This document shows, one piece after another, positions 6,297 to 13,908 of a DNA stretch of 15,213 bases. The translations under genes were made by a program, and so were the position numbers. Source of the DNA: Nitrospira sp. (GTDB lineage: Bacteria; Nitrospirota; Nitrospiria; Nitrospirales; Nitrospiraceae); assembly GCA_025363325.1 (NCBI GenBank), contig JANYEF010000186.1:1-15213 (forward strand). Reading direction: 5' to 3'. Below the pieces are notes generated by a model that was not told where the DNA came from, did not search any database, and saw nothing but the letters and a program-made list of their open reading frames with translations. Numbering within the stretch: the stretch's first letter is position 1; every line of letters begins with the position of its first letter.

Positions 6297-7256
6297 TTGA
6301 TTAAGCGAATTTTGTTTGCCACTGATTTTTCTCAATGGGCCAGGCGGGCGGAAGACTATGCCTGTGCCCTCGCCTGCTCGTGGAGGGCTTCCTTGACGGT
6401 GCTCAGCGTCGCGGAATTTCCATCGGGGCTCAATCCCGATTACCCCGTCAATCAGCAATACTTGGCTGATCTTCTCAAGCATGCATCGTCGCAGTTAGTA
6501 GACCTCAAAGGCCGTGCGGAGCGGCGAGGCATTGCGGTTACGACGCGGGTGGCTACGGGGATTCCAAGTGAAGAGGTGGTCACCGCGGCGCGGGCGGAAG
6601 ATTCAGACCTCATCGTCGTAGGGACCAGAGGGAAGACCGGTCTTGCGCACGTCTTGTTAGGCAGTACTGCCGAGCGGGTTATTCGCGGGGCCCCCTGCCC
6701 GGTGCTAACGGTGCGAATGGAGCCGGCAGACACCGAACAGGAGGAGGGTGCCCTATCGAGGTCTGTCATGCTGGAGCGTATCCTCGTGCCGGTCGATTTT
6801 TCCGATTGTTCCCTCGATGCCTTAGAGTATGCAGCCGTGGTGGCGCAGCAGGCAAAGGCCTCCCTGATGTTGCTGCATGTGTTAGAGCCGGTGTCGTACG
6901 GCTTGGACTTTACCCTCGGCCATAGCAGGACACGCGAACAAGTGCGCGAGACCTGGACGAAGCGACTGGAGGAATTAGCGGCCTCGCTGAGGGTGAGGCA
7001 AGTACCAGTGGAGTCTCAACTGCGGGGCGGCCTTCCGTCCGATTCAATCTTAGATTCTGCCAGGACCCTACCCTGCGACCTCATCGTCATGGGCACGCAC
7101 GGGCGCCGCGGGATCTCGCACGCCTTTTCCGGCAGCGTGGCAGAGGCCGTCCTGCGAAAAGCGCTCTGTCCTGTCCTGACGGTGCGCAACCCAAAGTTCG
7201 GACCTGGCCATCGTCGAGTGATTCCTACAGCGATGTCTCCCGTAACGCACACATAA
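6297..7256 (+). CDS. Universal stress protein, tandem Usp domains
   Basis: A 319-residue cytoplasmic protein with two Usp domains, about 1-141 and 159-297. ATP loops fit G-x2-G-x9-G-S: GTRGKTGLAHVLLGS at 109-123 and GTHGRRGISHAFSGS at 266-280. Both domains have the opening strand (KRILFATDFS, ERILVPVDFS) and closing strand (CPVLTV). The start is TTG 6297, chosen for its GAGGAGA; a start at ATG 6249 would add residues translated from a repeat. It is not a close copy of the 1702-3599 pair, so it belongs to a different USP lineage. It ends 14 bases before the DUF2934 gene, which implies co-transcription. The specific role is unknown. Confidence 0.9.
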   Translation: MIKRILFATDFSQWARRAEDYACALACSWRASLTVLSVAEFPSGLNPDYPVNQQYLADLLKHASSQLVDLKGRAERRGIAVTTRVATGIPSEEVVTAARAEDSDLIVVGTRGKTGLAHVLLGSTAERVIRGAPCPVLTVRMEPADTEQEEGALSRSVMLERILVPVDFSDCSLDALEYAAVVAQQAKASLMLLHVLEPVSYGLDFTLGHSRTREQVRETWTKRLEELAASLRVRQVPVESQLRGGLPSDSILDSARTLPCDLIVMGTHGRRGISHAFSGSVAEAVLRKALCPVLTVRNPKFGPGHRRVIPTAMSPVTHT

Positions 7257-7270
7257 CCAAGGAGTAAGTG

Positions 7271-7495
7271 ATGACGAGTGCAACCAAACTAACCGTGAAG
7301 AAGAAACCCTCGATGCGTTCGCCCTTGGCCGCATCGCCACAGTCCAACGAGCTGCCGGATGCCATGTGGGCGCGGATTTCGCAGAAGGCTTTCGAACTGT
7401 GGCAAGAGCGGGGGTATCGAGACGGACACGATCTCGAGGACTGGTTTGACGCCAAGACGATAGTCATGGAAGAAATTCATGAAGCTCGCGAGTGA
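7271..7495 (+). CDS. DUF2934 domain protein
   Basis: A 74-residue protein. Its C-terminal half carries the DUF2934 pattern: an alpha-helical A-F-E-L-W-Q-E-R-G segment followed by DGHDLEDWFDAK, then a final helix. The N-terminal 30 residues are Ser/Pro/Lys-rich and look disordered. The function of DUF2934 is unknown. AAGGAG at 7259-7264 favours the ATG at 7271 over the GTG three bases earlier. Its 3' end overlaps the start of the next gene by 17 bases, so the two are probably translationally coupled. Confidence 0.8.
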   Translation: MTSATKLTVKKKPSMRSPLAASPQSNELPDAMWARISQKAFELWQERGYRDGHDLEDWFDAKTIVMEEIHEARE

Positions 7496-8861
7496 AGCGA
7501 CAGCCGGCCTCTGGGTGCCTCTCGTCCCCTCGCTCGATGCGTTGCTCGCTCGGTTGGAATCCCTTTCGTTGGAGCCGGGGTTGGCAGCCCAGCGGCAGAT
7601 CGCATTACGTCTTGCCCTCCAGCCCTATCTGGAGGGCGGTGCGGGGGCGCTGTTGTCCCCGCTGCCGCAGGAAACGGAGCTAGTCAACCTCTTACTCTAC
7701 ACCGACTTCTACCCGCAGGACGGGCAACTGACATTGATCGAGCAGTTGCGCGACGTCATCACGGAGCATATCCCACAAGAAGAGCGAGAGTGGTTGGATC
7801 CGCTGAAACATTCCTCTCTCGATCTGGCCGAATTCCTGTCGGTCGATGAGCAGGCTCAGCGCCTGGTCTTCCGCTCGCTAGGAGATGCGCGGGTCTATCG
7901 CGTGCCGGACGGAGCGTTCCGCAAGGGGCTGCAACCGGGACAGGTCCTTCTCACGCGCCTGATTCGCGAGCCGGGCGATGTGGAGTGGGAGCGGGCAGTG
8001 ATCGCGGGCGCTGCGATCCGGTTATCCAACGAGGACGGAAAGGGCCTGCTGAACGCCACGCTCGACTATCGGCGACAGGTGGAGATTTCCGCGGGATCCT
8101 TCGAACTCGGTGATTGGCCAGAATTCGCCAAACGCTATGGGCATGTGTTGCTGTGGACCTTCGCCCGCATGCGGTTTGCCGCGCTCGTTGACGCCGTGCG
8201 AAATATCCACTATGTGGCAGAAGGGGGGCAGCCCTATCTGCCCTATCTGTATGCTTTGGCCCTGTACGATCATGTTGAATACGGATATATAACTGAAATG
8301 CTCGCAGGCCTTGAAGGATTCGAGCGGGAAGCATCGGTCCCCTCCAGCGGTGGAGCCTCCACTTCGAAGGACGCGCAGCACTTCGTGCAGCGAGGGGCAT
8401 ACGGTGCCCTTGAATCCGTGGTGGTCGCAAGACTGATCCTCACGGCGGCACAGTTGTGGGTGGAGTGTGATTCACGAGAACGGCTTGATGCCATCAAACA
8501 CAAGCTGGCGGCGACGTTCGGATTCTCTCTTCATTTCCGCGGCGAGACCTATACGCCACCGCCTCGACAACTCAAGGAGTCAGAGTTGGCCGTCGAAGAG
8601 CCTCTGACGTTGGTGATTTCAGCGGAGGAAGATCGGGCATTCTTGAACGGATTCTTAGAAACCCTGTACTTAGAGTGGGCGGAACGGGCCTGCCCGTCGT
8701 TGGAGAATCATATGCCGCGTCACCTCGCAACCTCAGCAGCCGGTCGCGAACAGGTCGCCGCCTTGATTGCCGACATGGAGCGCCACGATCCCGGTGTTAG
8801 GCGCGCGGGCCAGGCATCATTCGACTATAACAAGCTGAGGGCCCATGTGGGGCTCGACTAG
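7479..8861 (+). CDS. Conserved-looking protein of unknown function, 460 residues
   Basis: I do not recognise a family. The protein is soluble, mostly helical by eye and acidic, with no signal peptide or membrane helix. A compact beta-rich stretch around 131-180 (LVFRSLGDARVYRVPDG, then GLQPGQVLLTRLIREPG) may be a small domain. A Ser/Gly-rich linker lies near 288-297. The C-terminus ends FDYNKLRAHVGLD. High third-position GC along the reading frame and its unbroken length support a real gene. The ATG lies inside the end of the DUF2934 gene (17-base overlap) behind a weak GGAAG. The TAG stop is part of the CTAG tip of a repeat element, so the natural C-terminus may once have been longer. Confidence 0.78.
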   Translation: MKLASEATAGLWVPLVPSLDALLARLESLSLEPGLAAQRQIALRLALQPYLEGGAGALLSPLPQETELVNLLLYTDFYPQDGQLTLIEQLRDVITEHIPQEEREWLDPLKHSSLDLAEFLSVDEQAQRLVFRSLGDARVYRVPDGAFRKGLQPGQVLLTRLIREPGDVEWERAVIAGAAIRLSNEDGKGLLNATLDYRRQVEISAGSFELGDWPEFAKRYGHVLLWTFARMRFAALVDAVRNIHYVAEGGQPYLPYLYALALYDHVEYGYITEMLAGLEGFEREASVPSSGGASTSKDAQHFVQRGAYGALESVVVARLILTAAQLWVECDSRERLDAIKHKLAATFGFSLHFRGETYTPPPRQLKESELAVEEPLTLVISAEEDRAFLNGFLETLYLEWAERACPSLENHMPRHLATSAAGREQVAALIADMERHDPGVRRAGQASFDYNKLRAHVGLD

Positions 8862-9070
8862 CAGGATGCTGAAACAGTCCGCCAGCCTGTCTTGTTCATT
8901 TGGTCTGTTCGGTCTGTCTGGTTTGTTTGGTTGCATGAGACTAACCAGATGGACCAGACAGACCAGATGAACCAGTCAGACCGGACTTGTCCCGGACGTG
9001 CCTATCTGCACGGGTCCGCAGGCAGACCCTCGAAATTCTGCTATGGCAAAATGGTTTTTTCACAGCCTCG
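8858..9070 (+). mobile_element. MITE-like element, copy 3 (chimeric)
   Basis: The left end CTAGCAGGATGCTGAAACAG and CCGCCAGC (8858-8886) matches copies 1 and 2. The right part (about 8993-9065, with CCCTCGAAATTCTGCTATGG and ending ATGGTTTTTTCACAGCCTCG) matches their second module. The middle is replaced by a TCTGGT-type stutter hairpin at 8887-8992. Its total length of 213 bp is nearly equal to the other copies. It starts at the stop codon of the 460-residue gene and runs up to the fdsG ribosome-binding site, so any fdsG promoter probably lies inside it or upstream of it. Confidence 0.65.
8887..8992. repeat. Stutter hairpin repeat, TCTGGT type, inside copy 3
   Basis: The left arm is a run of GGTCTGTTCGGTCTGTCTGG and TTTGTTTGGTT, the loop is GCATGAGACT (8933-8942), and the right arm is AACCAGATGGACCAGACAGA and onward. 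The arms pair over more than 30 bases. The core TTGGTTG, GAGACT and ACCAGATGGAC is shared with 2593-2673. Confidence 0.78.
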
Positions 9071-9075
9071 AGGTG
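9070..9075 (+). promoter_or_regulatory. Ribosome-binding site deciding the fdsG start
   Basis: GAGGTG lies 5 bases before GTG 9081. The open frame continues upstream to 8892, but that part only translates repeat DNA, so the GTG is preferred. Confidence 0.62.
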
Positions 9076-9080
9076 ACGCG

Positions 9081-9551
9081 GTGACGACTCGTCACAGGTC
9101 AAAACTCGCCGAGGCGCTTGAATCCTGTCGGCCTGTGCCGTCGGCCAAGCCGAACATCCTCAAGACGCTTCTGGCTGTCCAGTCTGCTCTAGGCCATGTG
9201 CCAACGAGTGCCATTCCTCAGATTGCGCAGGTGTTAGGCGTGACGGACGCCCAGGTTGCCGGGGTCCTGTCCTATTATTCTGACCTCCGAACTCAGCCCC
9301 CTGGCCGGCACCTCATTCGCGTATGTATGGGCGAATCCTGCACGGCCAACCACGGCGGGCTGGTCCTTCGTGCGATCCAAGAGCATGTGCGTGTTGCTGT
9401 CGGAGATCGCACGCCGGGAGGGAGGTTCACTGTGGAACAGATGTCCTGCGCAGGAAACTGCGCGGTGTCGCCGACCGTGATGATCGATGAGGATCTCTGT
9501 GGTCGAGTAACGCCGTCCGACGTTCAGTCACTTCTGGAGCCCTATACATAG
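9081..9551 (+). CDS. fdsG: NAD-dependent formate dehydrogenase gamma subunit (NuoE-like)
   Basis: A 156-residue thioredoxin-like [2Fe-2S] protein of the NuoE/FdsG family. The four ligands are C82 and C87 (C-x4-C in VCMGESC) and C123 and C127 (C-x3-C in SCAGNCAVSP). The N-terminal helical part (about 25-70) contains the family-typical ILKTLLAVQSALGHVP and a segment resembling the SYYSDLRTQPPG turn. In Fds-type complexes this subunit sits beside the flavin subunit. GTG 9081 gives the usual family length of about 150-160; the longer frame back to 8892 is repeat-encoded. It is the first gene of the cluster, and fdsB begins on the base after its stop codon. Confidence 0.92.
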   Translation: MTTRHRSKLAEALESCRPVPSAKPNILKTLLAVQSALGHVPTSAIPQIAQVLGVTDAQVAGVLSYYSDLRTQPPGRHLIRVCMGESCTANHGGLVLRAIQEHVRVAVGDRTPGGRFTVEQMSCAGNCAVSPTVMIDEDLCGRVTPSDVQSLLEPYT

Positions 9552-11045
9552 ATGAAGACGGCACGTTGCTATCTTGCCAACGACACCTCCTCTCGAGCGG
9601 CCGGCGCCGGACGGCTTGCCGATGCCTGGAGCGATCGTCCTGAGATTCAACTAATCCGCACGTCCTCGCGTGGAGCCTTCTTTCTGGAACCGATGGTGGA
9701 GCGAGATACGCCCAACGGGCGTGAGGCCTGGTTCAACGTGCTGCCCAATGACTTGCCGCGCATCGTAGGCGGCGTGGGTGGAACGCCGGTTGCCGAGATA
9801 CCGTTTCTACAACAACAGGCTCGCTTCACCTTCGCTAACTTCGGCATCACCGAGCCGCTTGCGCTCAATGAATACCAAACGCGGGGCGGACTCAAGGGAT
9901 TGGCAGCGGCGCAGAGCCTGTCGCCGGAGGGGATCGTCGAAGCGTTGCGCATCTCGCGATTACGAGGTCGCGGGGGTGCGGCGTTTCCTGTATGGAAAAA
10001 GTGGCAGGTCGCGCAGCAGACCGAGTCGGAGCAGAAGTATGTGGTGGCGAATGCCGACGAAGGGGACGCCGGAACCTATTGCGATCGGATGATCATGGAG
10101 GGCGATCCCTTCCGATTGATCGAAGGGATGATGATCTGTGCGCGGGCGATCGGGGCGACGCGCGGATATATCTATTGCCGGTACGAATATCCAGCGGCGG
10201 CGCAGGCCATGAAGTTCTCGATTCAGAAGGCGCGCGAAGCGGATTTGTTGGACTGCGACGACTATCCGTTCGATCTTGAGGTGGTGACCGGCGCCGGCTC
10301 CTACGTCTGCGGCGAAGAAACTGCCTTACTGGAATCGCTCGAAGGCCGTCGCGGTGTCGTGCTGGCGAAGCCGCCCTACCCGGCCGAGTCCGGACTGTAT
10401 GGCAAACCGACGATCGTCAGCAACGTTCTGACGTTCGCGACGATTCCCAACATTCTGGCGAACGGCGGCGCTTGGCATGCCTCACTCGGCACTGAAGGGT
10501 CGCGCGGAACGATGGCACTGCAGATCGGTGGGCGCGTGAAGCAGCCGGGACTTGTGGAAGTTCCTTTTGGCTTGACGCTTCATGATGTCTTGGATCGATT
10601 CGGTGGTGGCATGGCACCTGGTTCGCGGTTCAAAGCGGTGCAGGTCGGGGGGCCGTTGGGGAGCCTGTTCCCTGAATCGCAACTTGATATCTCCATCTGC
10701 TATGACGCGTTCGCCGAGGCCGGGGCCATTCTTGGACATGGCGGCATCGTCGTCTATGACGATGAGACGAACATGGTCGAGTTAGCGCGGCACTTCATGG
10801 CCTTCACGGCGGATGAATCTTGCGGCAAGTGCACACCCTGCCGCATTGGCTCAGTGCGTGGGCGAGAAATTCTTGAGCGTATCCAAGCGGGGGAAGGGAC
10901 CGCTGAATCATTGGATCTCCTGAAAGATCTTGGAGAGACCATGAAAGCGACCAGCCTCTGTGCGTTAGGGGGGCGTGCACCGTATCCGGTGTTAACCGCG
11001 ATCGAACATTTCCCTGAAGAATTCAAAAAGGGATTGACCCATTGA
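9552..11045 (+). CDS. fdsB: NAD-dependent formate dehydrogenase beta subunit (NuoF-like, FMN/NAD-binding)
   Basis: A 497-residue NuoF-family flavoprotein that passes electrons from the iron-sulfur chain to NAD+ through FMN. The glycine-rich loop RGRGGAAFPVWKKW is at 138-151, the FMN-site segment ANADEGDAGTYCDR at 166-179, and GAGSYVCGEETALLESLEG at 247-265. The [4Fe-4S] ligands are C424, C427, C430 (ESCGKCTPC) and C470. About 100 residues precede the NuoF core, including RGAFFLEPMVERDTPNGR, a pattern typical of FdsB/HoxF rather than of complex I NuoF. The ATG follows the fdsG stop codon directly, with GGAG about 10 bases upstream. It is separated from fdsA by a 109-base repeat-filled gap. Confidence 0.94.
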   Translation: MKTARCYLANDTSSRAAGAGRLADAWSDRPEIQLIRTSSRGAFFLEPMVERDTPNGREAWFNVLPNDLPRIVGGVGGTPVAEIPFLQQQARFTFANFGITEPLALNEYQTRGGLKGLAAAQSLSPEGIVEALRISRLRGRGGAAFPVWKKWQVAQQTESEQKYVVANADEGDAGTYCDRMIMEGDPFRLIEGMMICARAIGATRGYIYCRYEYPAAAQAMKFSIQKAREADLLDCDDYPFDLEVVTGAGSYVCGEETALLESLEGRRGVVLAKPPYPAESGLYGKPTIVSNVLTFATIPNILANGGAWHASLGTEGSRGTMALQIGGRVKQPGLVEVPFGLTLHDVLDRFGGGMAPGSRFKAVQVGGPLGSLFPESQLDISICYDAFAEAGAILGHGGIVVYDDETNMVELARHFMAFTADESCGKCTPCRIGSVRGREILERIQAGEGTAESLDLLKDLGETMKATSLCALGGRAPYPVLTAIEHFPEEFKKGLTH

Positions 11046-11154
11046 CGATTGTGTCATTGCACCATTGCTCAAATGAGAATTTCCGGTAATCGTCAATGAT
11101 CGAATGAACAAATCGTCAATGGTGAAATGAATCGATGATGGAATGGTTCAATTG
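11040..11154. repeat. Stutter hairpin repeat, CAATCGTCAATG type, between fdsB and fdsA
   Basis: CATTGACGATT at 11040-11050 is answered by AATCGTCAATG at 11088-11098 and again at 11111-11121. GTCATTGCACCATTG on the left pairs with CAATGGTGAAATGAA on the right. The block covers the last bases of fdsB and reaches the first in-frame start codons of fdsA, so the fdsA initiation region is made of repeat DNA. It could form an intercistronic RNA hairpin. Confidence 0.72.
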
Positions 11155-13902
11155 ATGACCCTTACGATCAACGGCCGGCCTGTCACTGCCGAACCGGGCG
11201 ATACCATCTATATGGCCGCGCGGAAGGCCGGGATTTCGATCCCCAGCCTCTGCGTCTCGCATCAACTCGCTCCCTTCGGCTCCTGTCGACTCTGTATCTG
11301 CGAAATCGATGGGCAGTCCGGGACTCCCGCCTCCTGCACGACTCCAGTCAGACCCGAGATGGTCGTCCGAACCGAGAGCGATCGGCTCAGGCGGCATCGC
11401 CACAATATCGTCGAACTGTATCTATCTGAACAGCCTGAAGGCAGCGTGACGTCGGGGCCATTGCGCGAGCTGGCGCTTGCCTGCGGTGTCAACACAGTCA
11501 GGTATTCCGACGGAGCACATCAAAAACGCATCGTCTTCCGCGACGACTCGAACCCGTTCTTTTCCTTCGATAACGTCGCCTGCATCTCCTGCGCCCGCTG
11601 CGTGCGGGCCTGCGACGAAATTCAGGGCACGTTCGCGTTGACCATGATCGGACGAGGATTTTCGGCAAGACCGGTTGCGGGAGCCGGCTCTTTCATGGGT
11701 GAAGCGTCAGCGTTTGCCTCATCCAACTGCGTGTCCTGTGGTGCCTGTGTGAAGGAATGTCCAACCGGCGCGCTCACGGAGAAAACGGTGCTGGAGCAGG
11801 GAGTCCCTACTCGCATGGTGCGCACGACTTGCGCCTACTGCGGCGTCGGCTGTTCGTTCGACGCCGGGGTGCGAGATGGACAAGTGGTTCAGATGATTCC
11901 GGCTGACGATGGGCCTTCGAATCAGGGGCACGCCTGCATGAAGGGACGGTTCGGCTGGACCTATAACGATGCGCCCGATCGGCTGAGAGTCCCGCTGCTG
12001 CGCCGCGGCAACGACTGGGAAGAGATTTCCTGGGAATCGGCATTGGATCGGGTTGCGCAGGAGTTTACGCGCATCAAGGAGGCGCACGGTCCGGATGCCC
12101 TCGCGACCATTTCATCCAGCCGGGGCACGAACGAAGAGAATTATCTGTTTGCGAAATTCATGCGTTGCGTGATCGGGACGAACCACATCGACAATTGTGC
12201 CCGCGTCTGCCACAGCGCGACCGTCACCGGCATGATGGAAACGCTCGGTGCCTCGGCGGCGACCAATTCCATTCAGGATCTCGATCTGGCTCAGCTGATT
12301 ATGGTGGTGGGGGCGAATCCGACGGAGTCCCATCCCGTGATCGGGGCCAGGATCAAGCAGGCGCATCGGCGAGGGGTGCCCGTGATCGTCATCGATCCCA
12401 GGCGCACGGAGCTGGCGCGTCTGGCCGATCTGCATCTGCAACTGCGACCCGGCAGCAACGTCGCCTTGCTCAATGCGATGGGCCACGTCCTGGTCAAGGA
12501 AGGGCTCCTCGATCAGGACTTCATCGTGACAAGGACCGAGGGCGTCGATGATTGGCTTAAGACTGTCTCGGACTGTACGCCGGAAGCGGCTCAAGTCATT
12601 ACCGGCGTGCCGGCCCATCTCATCTACCAGGCGGCTCGGCGCTATGGAAGCAGCCGCGCGTCGCTCTGCGTCCATGGTCTCGGAGTGACGGAACATCGCT
12701 GGGGCAGTCACGGAGTCATTGCGCTCTGTAACCTCGCCCTGGCCACCGGCAACATCGGAAAACCTGGCACCGGCATCAATCCCTTGCGTGGACAAAACAA
12801 TGTGCAGGGTGCCTCGGACATGGGCTGCCTCCCGACCTACTTCGCCGGCTACCAGAGTTTGGACGATCCGAAGTTGGCATCGCTGCATCAGGCCATCACC
12901 GGTCGTCCGTTGCCCGCGAAGCGCGGCATGAAAACGCCCGACATGTGGGATGCGGCGATTGCGGGTCGGCTCAAGGGACTTTGGATCATCGGTTATGACG
13001 TCGCGCAGACCGACCCGAACTTGAAGAAAGTGCACGAGGCGTTGAAGCATGTGGAGTTTCTCGTGGTGCAAGATCTCTTTCTCAACGAGACCACCAAGTT
13101 TGCACATTTAATATTGCCCGGGGCGTCGTTTCTCGAAAAGGACGGCACCTTTACCAATCTTGAACGTCGTATTCAGCGGATCAGGAAAGCGGTGGAGCCG
13201 CCGAACGGGATCCTTCCAGATTGGCGCGTGGTCTGCGAAGTTTCAAACCGGATGGGCTATCCCATGCCGTATCAGCATCCCTCGGAGGTCATGGACGAGA
13301 TTGCGAGGCTCACGCCAATGTGTGCCGGTGTGTCCTACGATCGGCTCGACCAACCTGCCGGTTTGCAGTGGCCGGTGCCGGCTGCCACGCACGAAGGCAC
13401 ATCCCTGATGCACCAAGAGACATTTCCCAGGGGGAAGGCGCACTTTGTCGGAGTCGAGTACCTGCCGCCTGGTGAAGCTGCGAGCAAGGAGTATCCGTTC
13501 GTGCTGACCACGGGCCGCATTCTCCAACATTACAACTGCGGGGCCCAAACACGTCGGACGGACATTCTTGAGTTGGTCGATACCGATGTACTGGAAATGC
13601 ATCCGGCCGATATGGCGGCGCTGCATCTGCGCGACGGTGAGATCATTCGTCTGGTGAGTGCCCGTGGCGACGCCCTGCTCCCTGCCGTGGAGAGTGAACG
13701 CGTCCTTCCGGGGCATCTCTTCACCAGCTTTCACTTTCCTGTTTCAACGGTGAACTCATTGCTCTCGTCGAGTGCGGATGAAAGTTCCAAATGCCCGGAG
13801 TACAAGGTGTCTGCCGTGCGCGTGGAACCGATTGAACGGGACGAACTCGACCCGGAAGATGAAGCGGAACTGCGGCGCATGCGCCGCCAACTGATTCTGT
13901 AG
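11155..13902 (+). CDS. fdsA: Formate dehydrogenase alpha subunit (molybdenum, bis-MGD, Fe-S)
   Basis: The catalytic subunit, 915 residues from ATG 11155 (ATG 11143 would add four). In order: an N-terminal [2Fe-2S] domain with C33, C44, C47, C61; two [4Fe-4S] ferredoxin sites, C143-C146-C149-C153 and C192-C195-C198-C202; the Mo-domain [4Fe-4S] site C226-C229-C233-C261; then the molybdopterin oxidoreductase domain. The Mo ligand is C352 followed by H353 (ARVCHS), read from a TGC codon, so it is not selenocysteine. R545 (PLRGQNNVQGA) lies 193 residues later, the same spacing as Sec140-Arg333 in E. coli FdhF. The C-terminal dinucleotide-binding domain is complete. The His-Cys [4Fe-4S] motif usual after the [2Fe-2S] domain is missing: SEQPEGSVTSG has no cysteine. 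It lies six bases upstream of focA. Confidence 0.95.
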   Translation: MTLTINGRPVTAEPGDTIYMAARKAGISIPSLCVSHQLAPFGSCRLCICEIDGQSGTPASCTTPVRPEMVVRTESDRLRRHRHNIVELYLSEQPEGSVTSGPLRELALACGVNTVRYSDGAHQKRIVFRDDSNPFFSFDNVACISCARCVRACDEIQGTFALTMIGRGFSARPVAGAGSFMGEASAFASSNCVSCGACVKECPTGALTEKTVLEQGVPTRMVRTTCAYCGVGCSFDAGVRDGQVVQMIPADDGPSNQGHACMKGRFGWTYNDAPDRLRVPLLRRGNDWEEISWESALDRVAQEFTRIKEAHGPDALATISSSRGTNEENYLFAKFMRCVIGTNHIDNCARVCHSATVTGMMETLGASAATNSIQDLDLAQLIMVVGANPTESHPVIGARIKQAHRRGVPVIVIDPRRTELARLADLHLQLRPGSNVALLNAMGHVLVKEGLLDQDFIVTRTEGVDDWLKTVSDCTPEAAQVITGVPAHLIYQAARRYGSSRASLCVHGLGVTEHRWGSHGVIALCNLALATGNIGKPGTGINPLRGQNNVQGASDMGCLPTYFAGYQSLDDPKLASLHQAITGRPLPAKRGMKTPDMWDAAIAGRLKGLWIIGYDVAQTDPNLKKVHEALKHVEFLVVQDLFLNETTKFAHLILPGASFLEKDGTFTNLERRIQRIRKAVEPPNGILPDWRVVCEVSNRMGYPMPYQHPSEVMDEIARLTPMCAGVSYDRLDQPAGLQWPVPAATHEGTSLMHQETFPRGKAHFVGVEYLPPGEAASKEYPFVLTTGRILQHYNCGAQTRRTDILELVDTDVLEMHPADMAALHLRDGEIIRLVSARGDALLPAVESERVLPGHLFTSFHFPVSTVNSLLSSSADESSKCPEYKVSAVRVEPIERDELDPEDEAELRRMRRQLIL

Positions 13903-13908
13903 CGAGAT

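Noticed and set aside
8887..8992. CRISPR-like short repeats
   Set aside because: The repeated words are 6-9 bases, degenerate and arranged as hairpin arms. There are no 25-40 base repeats, no spacers and no cas genes.
8892..9080. N-terminal extension of fdsG
   Set aside because: The added 63 residues are translated from stutter and MITE-like repeats. GTG 9081 with GAGGTG gives the normal family length.
12208..12213. Selenocysteine at the formate dehydrogenase active site
   Set aside because: The active-site codon is TGC (Cys) followed by CAC (His); there is no in-frame TGA.
12112..13107. Minus-strand ORF of 331 codons opposite fdsA
   Set aside because: A shadow of GC-rich codon use in fdsA. 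No recognisable motif and no ribosome-binding site.
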